Positions 17,490 through 26,420 of a stretch of DNA of 33,115 nt are shown piece by piece. The notes under the pieces were generated by a model. It had not been told where the DNA came from, searched no databases, and saw only the letters and a program-made list of their open reading frames with translations. The DNA comes from Sphaerosporella brunnea (taxonomy: Eukaryota; Ascomycota; Pezizomycetes; Pezizales; Pyronemataceae). Positions within the stretch are counted from its first letter, which is position 1. Every line of letters starts with the position of its first letter. The position numbers were made by a program, and so were the translations under genes. The stretch is taken from NCBI GenBank assembly GCA_008704415.1, contig VXIS01000430.1, positions 1 through 33,115 on the forward strand. Direction: 5' to 3'.

Positions 17490-18120
17490 CTTAAAATTGC
17501 AGTGGAGAACAAAGCCGCCGCCGAGTCCGAGTGATACCCATGATTCAGTGTTTTTTTTAGGGGTTTTCGACGTCTGTCGGCATTTTCATCGCGGTTACAG
17601 CAGGTCGATGCTGAAGCTCCTTGCTACCTCGAGAGCAGCCACATCCGCAACCTACGATGTACCAGCGATTTGGTTTCATCAAGCATTCCCACGTCGAACT
17701 CGGCTCGAACAATTGCAAGCCTGCGCCCTTAGATATCGCGATCCGACCCAGGCTTAATGGCACTGGCAAAAAGGATTGGACGGTGACACGGTGGTTACTT
17801 TTCCTTCCTTTTTTTCCATGGCTTGGTGGGTTGGTAATTTTTGGGGCAATCAAATACTGGGTGACGCAACCCGACTGCTTGCTGGGAGTAAATCCTTCTT
17901 CCTTTGTGCAATGTTTAATTTAGCTTTTCTAAAGCCCTTTTTGTACCCGCGTTTCGGAAAAAGATCGAGTTTCAAAGTCACGTGATTTGATCTTTTTTTG
18001 GAAACACGAGTATTGTTCAGGAATGGAAACACAACGTCAGTGGGGCTGATTCGATTGGCCAGAAGAAAGCCGATGTCCCCTTCCAAAACAAGTGCGTTCG
18101 TTTTGTGTGAGCGTTAGCTT
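17490..18120. other. Spacer between two MITE copies, no supported gene
   Basis: Overlapping short open frames in several phases show no domain or consistent coding pattern. Confidence 0.4.
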
Positions 18121-18221
18121 GATTCGGTACTAAGGCAATGTGGCTAAGTGACTTTGCCATGAGGCTGAGTCACCTCTCCACAGAGCGCAGTGACTTTGCC
18201 ACATTGCCTTAGTGCCGAATC
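18121..18221. mobile_element. Hairpin MITE, copy B (101 bp)
   Basis: It begins GATTCGGTACTAAGGCAATG and ends with the complement, CATTGCCTTAGTGCCGAATC. The 32-nt arms pair with about three mismatches, leaving a loop of about 37 nt. It is too small to code. With copy A it shows a transposed or duplicated family. The target duplication is not clear in either copy. Confidence 0.88.
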
Positions 18222-18233
18222 TGTACTCGTTGG

Positions 18234-18486
18234 ATTCAAAACGATCGGGACAGCGCTAAACAGACCGGGTAACCGCACACCACCAAAAAATCCACGGCGA
18301 TAACCAAAAAAAGAGGTGATGCTAGAGATCAATATGGAGGCGCGAAACAAACCAATTAAAGGAAGCGTTCCCCGAGTAAAAAAAGAAAGGTCGGAATAAA
18401 AAGAAATCGGTGATTCGATTTTGGTGGGACGCCCGTGGGTTAGCGTTGCCTGTTCTAGTTTAGCGCTGTCCCGACCTTTTTGAATT
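18234..18486. mobile_element. Inverted-repeat element, about 250 bp
   Basis: The left arm at 18234-18272 reads ATTCAAAACGATCGGGACAG then CGCTAAAC. The right arm at 18445-18485, on the minus strand, reads ATTCAAAAAGGTCGGGACAG then CGCTAAAC, and both continue into a GG(G/C)(T/A)AAC block. The arms of about 40 bp enclose about 170 bases without coding potential. It sits 12 bases from hairpin copy B and is a different family. No target duplication was identified. Confidence 0.78.
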
Positions 18487-19288
18487 CATAGTACGGTAAC
18501 GCTTCTACATACCAGATCAATAAGCGCCAACACCCACCCTCCAATATCACTTCCACCACTTCCCGCGATGTTGCAAACCACTTCCAGCCATCTTCTAACC
18601 GAGGATCCTTTTGAACTGACACCCGAACAACGAGAGGAGAGCCGTCGAAATGATCCATTTATCCCCGACCTGTTCAGCTCCCATAGAGTCCGCCGCGCCC
18701 GGGGCTCTGGCCCCGGCAGTCACTCGATCCCAATATAAGACGGCGCCACTACGAACCGAAGGCTGCAGAGACAGGTCTGTAATCGTGATGCTTTTTTCGC
18801 GATCTGAGGGAGGGGCTTAGGGGCTGGACTGATGCGAGGTGGATTTTTTTAGTATATATAGCCGAATGTGTAATGTTTCACTTGGCTTGATCAAGACGAT
18901 CGCCTCACACGAGTGTTCTTAGTCCAGAAAACAGTGCTGCACGTTCTGCCTGCCAACTGACCTCTTCCACTTCACAGCGAAAGTCACTGCAGACCAGTAA
19001 AATTCGTACGAAACTTTTGATGCTGGCCACAGGTTCCTCGATTAAAGAACTCTCTTATTTTAGCTGGGCATAAACCCTGCACAAAGCATAACCTAAGCAG
19101 GATGTTACCGCTCGCAAGCTCCCGCTGCTTCCCGTCTGCTAATGCCAACCCTAACCACCACCACTTACCCGTTCTACTTTGCCATAAATATTTGAGTGGG
19201 GTGCTGATGTCAAGCCATCGACCCCGCACCTCGATCGCGATAAAAACCCCACCCTTCGCAGACTAAACCGACCCTGAGGCGTATCGCC
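18487..19288. other. Intergenic with a TATA-like site
   Basis: A strong TATATATA-type stretch (AGTATATATAGCC) lies at 18851-18863, about 430 bases before the next start codon. It could serve that gene with a long leader, though the distance is large. Nothing else is supported. Confidence 0.35.
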
Positions 19289-19908
19289 ATGCCGTCGAAA
19301 TACAAGTAAGTATCCCTTCACATCAAGTTACAGGCGACGTGTTAATGGACACCCGATCGCAGGACATACCTGATCTCGTCGCAACCCACAACCACCGAAA
19401 CCATCCAGTGGACTTCGAACGACCCCACCTTCCTCGAGAAACTATTGGTTTGCAAGCCATCCGCAAAGAGCAAGTATCCGGAAGTGTGGCGGGCCGTCAA
19501 CATTTTGATTTCGAGAGACCAACAATGTCTGCGCGATGGTGAGCATTTCACGTTGCCCCGGCCCCATCAGACTCTGACGTCGCAGCTGCGAAAAATGTCT
19601 TCAACCGATATATTCAGGAAAACCCAACTGTGGTCGATATGGCTTGGAATATGGTTCCGGTTTCGGACAAGGCAGAATTGGCGCGGGTGTTGGAGAACAA
19701 AATCTGCTTGAAACAGATCCTGATCCTTCATCCTGAGTATTGGTTTCATGAATTTCTTTTACACAACGCATTCCAGCGGCGGCAGCGGGTGAAGCCGAAG
19801 CCGACGGAGGATACGAAGGAGCCGGAGTTGGAGCCGAAGGAGTTGGAGCCGAAGGAGCCGAAGGAGCCGGAGTTGGACAAGATGGGTCTCAACTTCCTCT
19901 GCGTTTAA
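19289..19908 (+). CDS. Three-exon hypothetical protein with Lys-Glu-Pro tail
   Basis: The inferred exons are 19289-19305, 19363-19538 and 19586-19908, giving 171 residues. The first exon is only 17 bases (ATG CCG TCG AAA TAC AA) before a consensus GTAAGT donor. Intron 1 (57 nt) ends GATCGCAG. Intron 2 (47 nt) has GTGAGC, CTGAC and TCGCAG. The frame is uninterrupted across both junctions, which is good evidence for a real gene. The body is mixed alpha-type sequence (YPEVWRAVNILISRDQQ, then AAKNVFNRYIQENPTVVDMAW and LENKICLKQILILHPEYWFHE) and I recognise no family. The C-terminus has a charged low-complexity stretch of KEPE and ELEPKE repeats before DKMGLNFLCV. There is no signal peptide or membrane segment, so a soluble protein is likely. 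The CXV end is not a clear prenylation box. Confidence 0.7.
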
Positions 19909-20278
19909 GGATTTTCTTTTGTCATTAGCGTTATGGACAGGGTTGGTATCATGAGGGGGTCGCTCAATGAACGGGTCGTCAATAGAAGGGGGGATGAGGG
20001 GGTCAGTAGCTTTAGTCAGCAAGAGAGTGAAATTTCTGTTTGTTTCGTTTCAACTTACACTCATCTTATGATTTGCCACTGAAGGTGCAGGGGACCAGCC
20101 TCTCTGCTTTTCTCTCCATAGCGACTGGAAGCTGGGCAAGCGGCAGAGTTGCACGGCGAAGGCTTTCTAAACTGGTTTACAGGAGGTTTTCGATGGTTTT
20201 CGCTTCTAAACGGTTTAGAAGTGGGCCTCCTCGACTGCTCGTCTGGGGGAGGGGGGTGTTCGAGATGATCGAAACTTC

Positions 20279-21395
20279 ATTTGGCCTCACTTTGTGCACC
20301 GGCTCACTTTGCGCACTTAGGGCCAATAGGAGGCTGCGCTGCGCTGGAGGTGTGCAGCGTCGGCAAACGGGACACGTCGCAGTCTTTGGTGGGCGGGGTC
20401 GGCCAACAGCTGATGAAGTCCTCATTAAAGCACCGCTCGATTTCCACCGCCGCACCAGCCCCCCCCTACTACTGACGTCCCACCTGCTCCGGGCCGCGCA
20501 TCACGTTAAAACTCTTACAGCCGCGGCTCAGAAAGCAGCAGCAGCTTTGGAAAAGTCAACGACTGGAGAGTCCAAGCGGCAGGTGAGACGGGGAGGAGGC
20601 GAACGGGACATGGAAGAAGCAAAAGGCTGCACAAGCCCGGACGAAGCGTTCACCAAAGAAAAAAGGTAAAATGCCTGCGCAACCGCCGCTCAAACAGCTG
20701 GACATATCTCACGGCAACGCAGTATCAGGCCGTGTATTATCCTCAGCAACCAGTCATTCTGAACGTTGCCTCACAAGCTTGCCCGCCTCCGCAACACCCT
20801 CCCACCACTCTCCCATCGGGCCCGACGCCTATCGCTCCGCTTCCTCAGCGGTCCCTGGCCACGCTCCCCCCCGCGGAGCCATCAGCCCATTGACCCACTC
20901 CCGCCGCAGTCCCTGGGCGCCCTTCCCCACAACCAGCAGCCTGTGGTCCTGCTCCCACAACAGTCCCTGGTATCGCAGCCTTTAACACCATTTCCCCCGG
21001 GACAGCAGTCTCTCCCACCAAGCCCACAGCAACCTCTAGCATTGCGCTCCCAGCGGCCCTTGGAACCACTTCCCCAGGGACTGCAGCCTCGACCACCTGA
21101 GCAGCCTGTGACTCAGTAGCTTTGCATTTTCTCGGCGTTCGTTGGTTTGTGTTTCCGCGCATTTTGCTCATGCTTAACGGCCGCTGGCTCTTTGATGTTT
21201 GTCCTCAGTACTCTGGCTCGGCGTTTACTCTTCACATTTTTTGGCGCTTGGTGTTTTATCCATTTTCTATAGGCATAATTAGCGATAGCGATGATGGTTG
21301 TTGCCTTGGTGGTCGTCGCACGCGACCCGTTTGCTAACGCTGTAGCCTATTGGGCCTAACCAAGCCCTAAGCCCGGTGCAAAGTGAGGCAAAATG
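20279..21395. mobile_element. 1.1-kb inverted-repeat element with transposase-like remains
   Basis: The left arm at 20279-20330 starts CATTTGGCCTCACTTTGTGC and ends TTAGGGCCAATAGG. The right arm at 21346-21395, read on the minus strand, starts CATTTTGCCTCACTTTGCAC and ends TTAGGCCCAATAGG. Outer and inner blocks match; the middle differs by a short duplication. Inside, at about 20500-21119 on the plus strand, are coding-like pieces in changing frames: HVKTLTAAAQKAAAALEKS, then WKKQKAAQARTKRSPKKK before a GTAAAA donor, then YQAVYYPQQPVILNVASQ and a long Pro/Gln-rich stretch to a stop at 21119. An A-rich helix, a basic patch and a P/Q tail would suit the C-terminal end of a transposase left in a deletion derivative. 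I cannot name the superfamily, and no target duplication is evident. Confidence 0.55.
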
Positions 21396-22101
21396 ACTGT
21401 AACCTTCAGACGCGACGTGCTCTCGGACAAATGACAGGGGGGTGGAACACGCGCAATATCTCGACAACGAAACATCCAATTGCCATGAGAATGGAAACAA
21501 GAGACGACCAGATAGAGAAGAGTAGATTGAAGCAGCAAGAGATTATTATTTTTTTTGGAGAAGATCCTGCTTTTCTCTGGCCGCGGAGAGAGTAGTCAGC
21601 CGCAATATCACAAACCAAAAACTGCGGCATCCTGTAAAAATCCAGGAAGAGCGAGAACACCAACGACTCGGCTGTGAGTTGTCTAGAAAATATCTATAGA
21701 TGGTCCTCAAGGATTAGAGAGCTTGGGTGACGGTCCGGAGGCATCCAGGGCGGGGTTAATACCACCGCCGTCCCCGCAGCCCAGACCGCCTAGCCCCCGT
21801 CCCACTCAAGCTGATTACCATCACTTGAGAGTTTCCACGGCTTGCTAGGACCTTGTGCCACGTTGTTACGTTCTTTGGTGGGGTTCGCGGCGGTCGAACC
21901 GGCTGATTAGCTGCGTACGAAGTCCGCTCAGGTAAGGCTTCGCCAGGCTGTCAAAATTTAGAAAACCATTCAACTGGGCTCCAGCTGCTCGGATCTCTTC
22001 TTTCGATGACTAGAAAGCAATTAGAAACACTATCCCCTGCAGTGTCGATAGTGCAAGATAGGACTACACGGCGCTACTAGCAGTATTACTAAGAACAACT
22101 G
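21396..22101. other. Intergenic, no supported gene
   Basis: The sequence is mixed, with no open frame of coding quality, RNA gene or repeat that I can support. Confidence 0.4.
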
Positions 22102-22728
22102 CTATTTTTGGGTTCCGAGTGATATCAAAAGCATGCGCCCGGCCTTCCTACACCCGGGAAGCCTGCAACACCCACCCGTTTGAAAGGAACAAAAAAATAC
22201 CAAAAAATAAATAAATGATTTGCCGTTAAAAGCACGCTGGACAGAAATATAGCTGGCAGTATTTACAAGACCACCTTGTTGTTTTTGCCCTGCCTTTCTC
22301 CCCTGCTTTTCGCCTATCAAATCTACACCGCACACACTGTCTTCGAGCCTTCTCAGCGTTTCCTCCAACGTTCCTTGCCTCTCCTGTCGCCTTCCAGGCT
22401 CTCGCCTCATCGCTCTCTTAGCATCCGTAGTTATGATATTTTTGATTGCTTGCGGTCCGGATCCAAAGGCCCGCTTGATCTGCTTCCAGGCCTGGGTACT
22501 CTTTTCCTTATCCTGCACAGCCTCGAAAATGACAAAACTACAAGTGCAACTACCAAATACCCTCAACCTTAGCGTGGCTATGTTTTCTTGGGCAACAATG
22601 ATTGGCTGCCCACAATTGCATATTCCCACTCTTCTACTAACCGTCGTCTTATTCTCTGCCGCAGGTGGACCTTCTGCTACCGGTGGACCTTCTGCCTTGC
22701 GCTTTCGCGGCCGCAAGACTGGTGGCAT
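22102..22728 (-). CDS. Hypothetical basic protein, 208 aa
   Basis: The first ATG gives MPPVLRPRKRKAEGPPVAEG. A nuclear-signal-like RPRKRKAEG and a duplicated EGPP(V/A)AE (15-bp tandem repeat) start the protein. A short region with five cysteines follows (GICNCGQPIIV and RVFGSCTCSFVIFE), then a long basic-acidic helix with KRAMRREPGRRQERQGTLEETLRRLED. Regular codon use and charged helical content favour a real gene over chance. The last 60 residues change character to hydrophobic and cysteine-rich (FIYFLVFFCSFQTGGCC), so the true gene may splice away from this frame near GQKQQGG, where a GT follows. The paired CNC and CTC motifs could bind a metal, but I recognise no zinc-finger family. No neighbour helps to assign a role. 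Confidence 0.45.
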   Translation of the reverse strand: MPPVLRPRKRKAEGPPVAEGPPAAENKTTVSRRVGICNCGQPIIVAQENIATLRLRVFGSCTCSFVIFEAVQDKEKSTQAWKQIKRAFGSGPQAIKNIITTDAKRAMRREPGRRQERQGTLEETLRRLEDSVCGVDLIGEKQGRKAGQKQQGGLVNTASYISVQRAFNGKSFIYFLVFFCSFQTGGCCRLPGCRKAGRMLLISLGTQK

Positions 22729-24013
22729 AGTAGCGGTGGGTGACGACACCAAAAATGGGCGATTCAGTGAAGTGTGTGCATCCAACTGTGGAAAGGTTCG
22801 AGAGCATCAAAACTGCACCCATTAGAGGTCATGGACTGTGAGAATTTCGGCCAGCAGCCTGAGGCAGCGGGCTCTTACTGGTCGGTGACGCAGCAGAACA
22901 CGAGCGCCGCGGGATATTACAGCGGGTAGCCGGTCGGGGGTGGGAGACGTGGTGAATGGTTGAACGGGGGTGGGATGGGGGCGGTGGCAACTTGAGCGGG
23001 CGTCGCTCACCTACGGTCACTCACCGATGAGGTTGAACGAGCCAATGACATGCACGCACTAATCTCGGTAGCTCCCCTTTTAGCCTGTGTAGTCCTATCT
23101 AGCACTATTGACACTGCAGGGGATACAGCCCATGGGTGGTGTCAGTTGGTCGCAACCACTATAGGGGTGATAACAAATCAGCGGGATTACTGGCTGAAAG
23201 TAGATCAAATAATAGTCAACAGTCTATGGACAGGACAAGTATTTTTGGCTGTCTGCTTCACGTTTTGGTGAGTTTTGAGGAAAGTGGTAGGGGCGGCTGG
23301 GCGGTGATTTTATCACTCTAGATGCCCCCGTACAGTTTACCCAAACTCGCTTATCTCTCCGATGCGGGAAGTTAATTTTCGACTCATAAAAAGTGTAGAG
23401 AATTGAGGAGGAGCGACGCTTGTATTGAGTTGATATTTATCTAGAAACAAGGAGACGGGCGCCCTATTTATTTAGGCGCCCTCGCCTCTATATCCTCTAG
23501 AGCCTCGCTACATATTGCAGTGTCCTTGAGTCTTTGACTCACAGACGCGTCACCTTCTTTTATCAATGACGCTGTTAGACTCCTTATCAGGAGTCCCAAC
23601 AAAAAGCTTGCTCTATTGTCGAGTAGATTCGGTATCATATCAGGCTTAATTAGTTGATAGTACAACCGATTTACTAGCGTGGGTGAATATGCCACCGAGG
23701 AGTTTTATGCCACAAAGCCGCTAATTGAAAAAAAAACATTCTAACGCAACAACGAAACACAAAAAGCAGGCACCAAAAATTTAAAAAAAAAATCACGCCG
23801 TCTCAATTTTTACGGTAAAAATTGATAAAATATAATCCAAACTGACCACACATTGACCACTGTTACCCCGAATCCGTAGCCCCCCCCACCCCCACCCCGA
23901 ACTCTGACCCGCGCCCTAACTCAGATCCTAACCCTAGCTGAGCCCATGGGTTCATAGGCCTAAATAGGCGTTTACACTAGTGTTCTTTCCTTCTCCAATG
24001 ACGATCCGGTAGC
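22729..24013. other. Intergenic with small palindromes
   Basis: GGGCGCC and GGCGCCC flank an 11-base AT loop at 23457-23481, a small hairpin. A 23-base near-perfect palindrome (TCAATTTTTACGGTAAAAAT then TGA) lies at 23803-23825 in A-rich sequence. Open frames at 23050-23271 (plus, 73 aa, hydrophobic start) and 23468-23695 (minus) are too short and featureless to call. Confidence 0.45.
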
Positions 24014-24628
24014 TATGGTGCAACGCCTGTACCTTCGTTAAGTGTGAAGTTACCCGGAATTTAGTGGCGAGTGACACCTTATGATGCGGTGGCACGGTCT
24101 CTCTCAACGTTTATTTGATAATAATATTTATTTTTTATTTTGTTAACATGTACATACCCGCCGGTGGCTTTTATACACGCGTTCCTCAAATGCCTCGGTT
24201 CCATAATGTTCTCCGAGAGTGTAAGCCTACTTACCTTCCTGCAGTACGGCTTTTTTAATGTAGTTGATCCGCTGATTTGCCTTTTTCCGACGCCGTCCAG
24301 CAGTCGGCCATTTTGCTCTCATCTGTTCAATATTCGCCCTGCTGATCCCGGGTCCTAGCTGCACATGGGCAAAGACCCGCTTCCCAGCGGCCTTTTCTGC
24401 TGGTGTTTCCTTCAAATAAAAACCAACAATTTTTCCCTGCTCAAGGATAGGGAGCTTCATGATTAGAAACGTCGCGTTATGAGGTAAAGTTTGCCGTCTG
24501 TCTGCGAATAGCTCCGGTCTGGCCGTTGACGGCATCTAACCTTTTGCCTCACAGGGTGTCACTCGCCACTAAATTCCGGGTAACTTCACACTTAACGAAG
24601 GTACAGGTTTATAAGGCGTTGCACCATA
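24014..24628. mobile_element. TA-flanked inverted-repeat element, 611 bp, with internal ORF
   Basis: The terminal inverted repeats are about 60-70 bp. The left (from 24016) reads TGGTGCAACGCC then TGTACCTTCGTTAAGTGTGA. The right, read on the minus strand from 24626, reads TGGTGCAACGCC, eight extra bases (TTATAAAC), then the same sequence. Both run on through AGTTACCCGGAATTTAGTGG to GCGAGTGACACC. TA flanks both ends. TA duplications and long repeats point to a Tc1/mariner-mobilised element. The interior holds a 102-codon minus-strand ORF. Confidence 0.82.
24227..24535 (-). CDS. 102-aa ORF inside the inverted-repeat element, possible transposase N-terminal remnant
   Basis: A true ATG starts a basic protein (MPSTARPELFADRRQ). 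The central part, MKLPILEQGKIVGFYLKETP, followed by GPGISRANIEQMRAKWP and TAGRRRKKANQR, recalls the start of Tc1/mariner-type transposases, where a short helix with GKI(I/V)G leads into a helix-turn-helix and an arginine-rich patch. There is no DDE region, so it could only bind the element ends. It could be a repressor-like derivative, or simply what a deletion left. The family match is weak and from memory of motif style only. Confidence 0.4.
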   Translation of the reverse strand: MPSTARPELFADRRQTLPHNATFLIMKLPILEQGKIVGFYLKETPAEKAAGKRVFAHVQLGPGISRANIEQMRAKWPTAGRRRKKANQRINYIKKAVLQEGK

Positions 24629-25218
24629 CAAATGTTTCAGCTTGCCTGGGTACTAGCGGGGGCGAGGAGTCGAGGCAAAAAGCGTATCCTATGTATAGCT
24701 ATCAGCGTTGCTTTAGTGCTTTCGAACTTGGGGCCCGGACCGGGTCGAGGATTGAGGTTGAGGTTGAGGTTGAGGTCGAGCCCGCGCCGGGAAAGCTTAG
24801 ATAGAGGGGGACAAAAGGCGGCCCCGGGGACGGGAAAAGGGGGGTCAAGCATCTGTCTTCACCCACCCACCGTCCCTAGGGAAGCCCGACTCAGGTACCC
24901 ATCGCCAGCTAGGGGAGTCCAGGTAGAGATCAGTCCCCTCCGGGTCTCTACCTACACGGCAGCCATTCATCAGAAAGGTTCGCCTGTTTTTCCTTCGGTC
25001 TTCTTTCTGGTTGTCGTTTAAATGTCAGTTCTGGTTGTCGTTCAGATGTCAGTTCCTATGTTTCTAAAGAAAGGGAGGCGGGAGCGGGTGTAGCCCACGC
25101 CCGCGCGACCGAGACCGCCCGCTAGCTTACAACGCCCTAGAAACTTCGACGTTCCTACCCTCCCGTGCATCCAAACGCAACCTTACGATTATCGGAGCCT
25201 GAGACAGCACGACAATCA
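24629..25218. other. Intergenic with (GAGGTT)n microsatellite
   Basis: GAGGTT is repeated about four times at 24751-24776, creating RLRLRLR-type frames. The rest is the GC-rich 5' flank of the next gene, without a clear TATA box. Confidence 0.5.
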
Positions 25219-26068
25219 ATGCCTCCCAAGTCAGCAAAAACGAAGGATAGCAACAAGAAGAACGTAACGGTCGACAAGGGGAACCGGAGCTTGCTTTCAC
25301 CGGCGAAAGATGAAGATGATAGCACGACATGCGATGCGATACTCCACGTTGAGGACGTGAGAGGAGAACTTTTCGTCGGTAATCGCCGCGGTCTTAGCCT
25401 CGCCGGTCTTCCGGAGCGTGTTCGTGTACTCGAACAGCAAGTCGCCTCACTTGAAGTCAAGAACGCCGAGATCCCTTCGCTCAAGATCAGGACAGCCTCG
25501 CTTGAAGACCGTGTGAGCGATCTGACGTCTTCGCTCGACGCCTACAAACTCCTGAGGAACCGTTTCATCAGCACTTTCAAGCGTGATAAGCTGGCCAGCG
25601 CGACTGAAGCTGACACGAGAATTATCGCAGCGGGCAACACGTGGGCGCACGGAGGGGATGCGGTTGTCGATGCCTTGCTGTATACAGGCACAGGTGGAAG
25701 AAGAGATGTCACAGCTTTCGAGAAGCTGTACGGGATGTCCCCTGGGGCCGTACAGATGATCAGTGAGTAATCTCTGCTATTCTCAAGAATTTGAAGAAGT
25801 ATCAAGGCTAACTTATTCAGAGCACAAGGAAACCATCGACGTTTTGAACACTCACGCCGGGGTCATCGCCTCGAAGCACAAAACCGGCAGCGACAAGTTT
25901 TACACGCTATTTGCAGAGTTTGTCAAGCTCTTCAAGGAGTCGGGCGACGGTTTAGAGGAAGGTTATTTGGATGGGTACCCGACGGACGTGACTCGTGCAT
26001 ACTGGGCGTTTGTGAACTGCATCGACAGTGAGGTTACAAGGGTCGAGGCTGCGGAGGCCAGTGATTAG
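25219..26068 (+). CDS. Two-exon coiled-coil protein of unknown function
   Basis: The exons are 25219-25762 and 25821-26068, giving 263 residues. The 58-nt intron has GTGAGT, GCTAAC and TTATTCAG, and the frame is kept (QMI into KHKETIDVLNTHAG). The start is the first ATG, MPPKSAKTKDSNKKN; the open frame extends upstream only to a GTG. Residues 1-30 are basic. Residues 75-120 form a heptad-rich coiled coil (LPERVRVLEQQVASLEVKN and LKIRTASLEDRVSDLTSSLD). A compact globular part follows: LLRNRFISTFKRDKLA, then IIAAGNTWAHGGDAVVDALL, FEKLYGMSP, DKFYTLFAEFVKLFK and DVTRAYWAFVNCID. I recall similar predicted proteins from ascomycete genomes but no known function. There is no signal or membrane segment. 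Oligomerisation through the coiled coil is likely; all else is open. It lies about 350 bases upstream of the CorA-like gene, same strand. Confidence 0.8.
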
Positions 26069-26250
26069 ACGAAGTCTTTTTTTCCTTTAGCTAAGTGAAT
26101 TGTGTAATTTATTACTCATGTGTATTCCCTTTTAATAGCTCCAAAGGAGCGCTCCACCATTGTAGCACTGGGTATACGCCAGACCTGCTTTCGCAAAAAG
26201 ATTCTTAGGGCGCGTCTGGATAAGACGGTCGGCCTTTTATCCGTTATGCG

Positions 26251-26302
26251 CAAGCGTCCGTTCCCCAGTGGTAAACGGACGCTACCATCAAACGGACGCT
26301 TT
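26251..26302. repeat. Short inverted GCGTCCGTT / AACGGACGC repeats
   Basis: GCGTCCGTT at about 26253 pairs with AACGGACGC at about 26273, and AAACGGACGC recurs at about 26291. They lie between two genes and could be part of a decayed small element or a protein-binding site. Confidence 0.5.
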
Positions 26303-26420
26303 TGCCAAACACCGAAGTCCAAACTTCATGATTATCCCGTGTATCAGTTTCGAAAACTTTGAAAGAGAGAGAGAAAGCAGAGTAGGAGGAAATGACAAAC
26401 AGAATAAACAATACGCATCA

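Noticed and set aside
18455..18658. Minus-strand 67-codon frame with an ATG
   Set aside because: Its 3' end lies inside the right arm of an inverted-repeat element, and no domain or splice partner was found.
21860..21915. tRNA-like GGTCGAACC stretch
   Set aside because: No acceptor stem, D-arm or correctly spaced anticodon arm can be formed around it.
23920..23945. Telomere-like CCTAACCCTAG near C-rich sequence
   Set aside because: There is only about one and a half units and no array, so chance is the simpler explanation.
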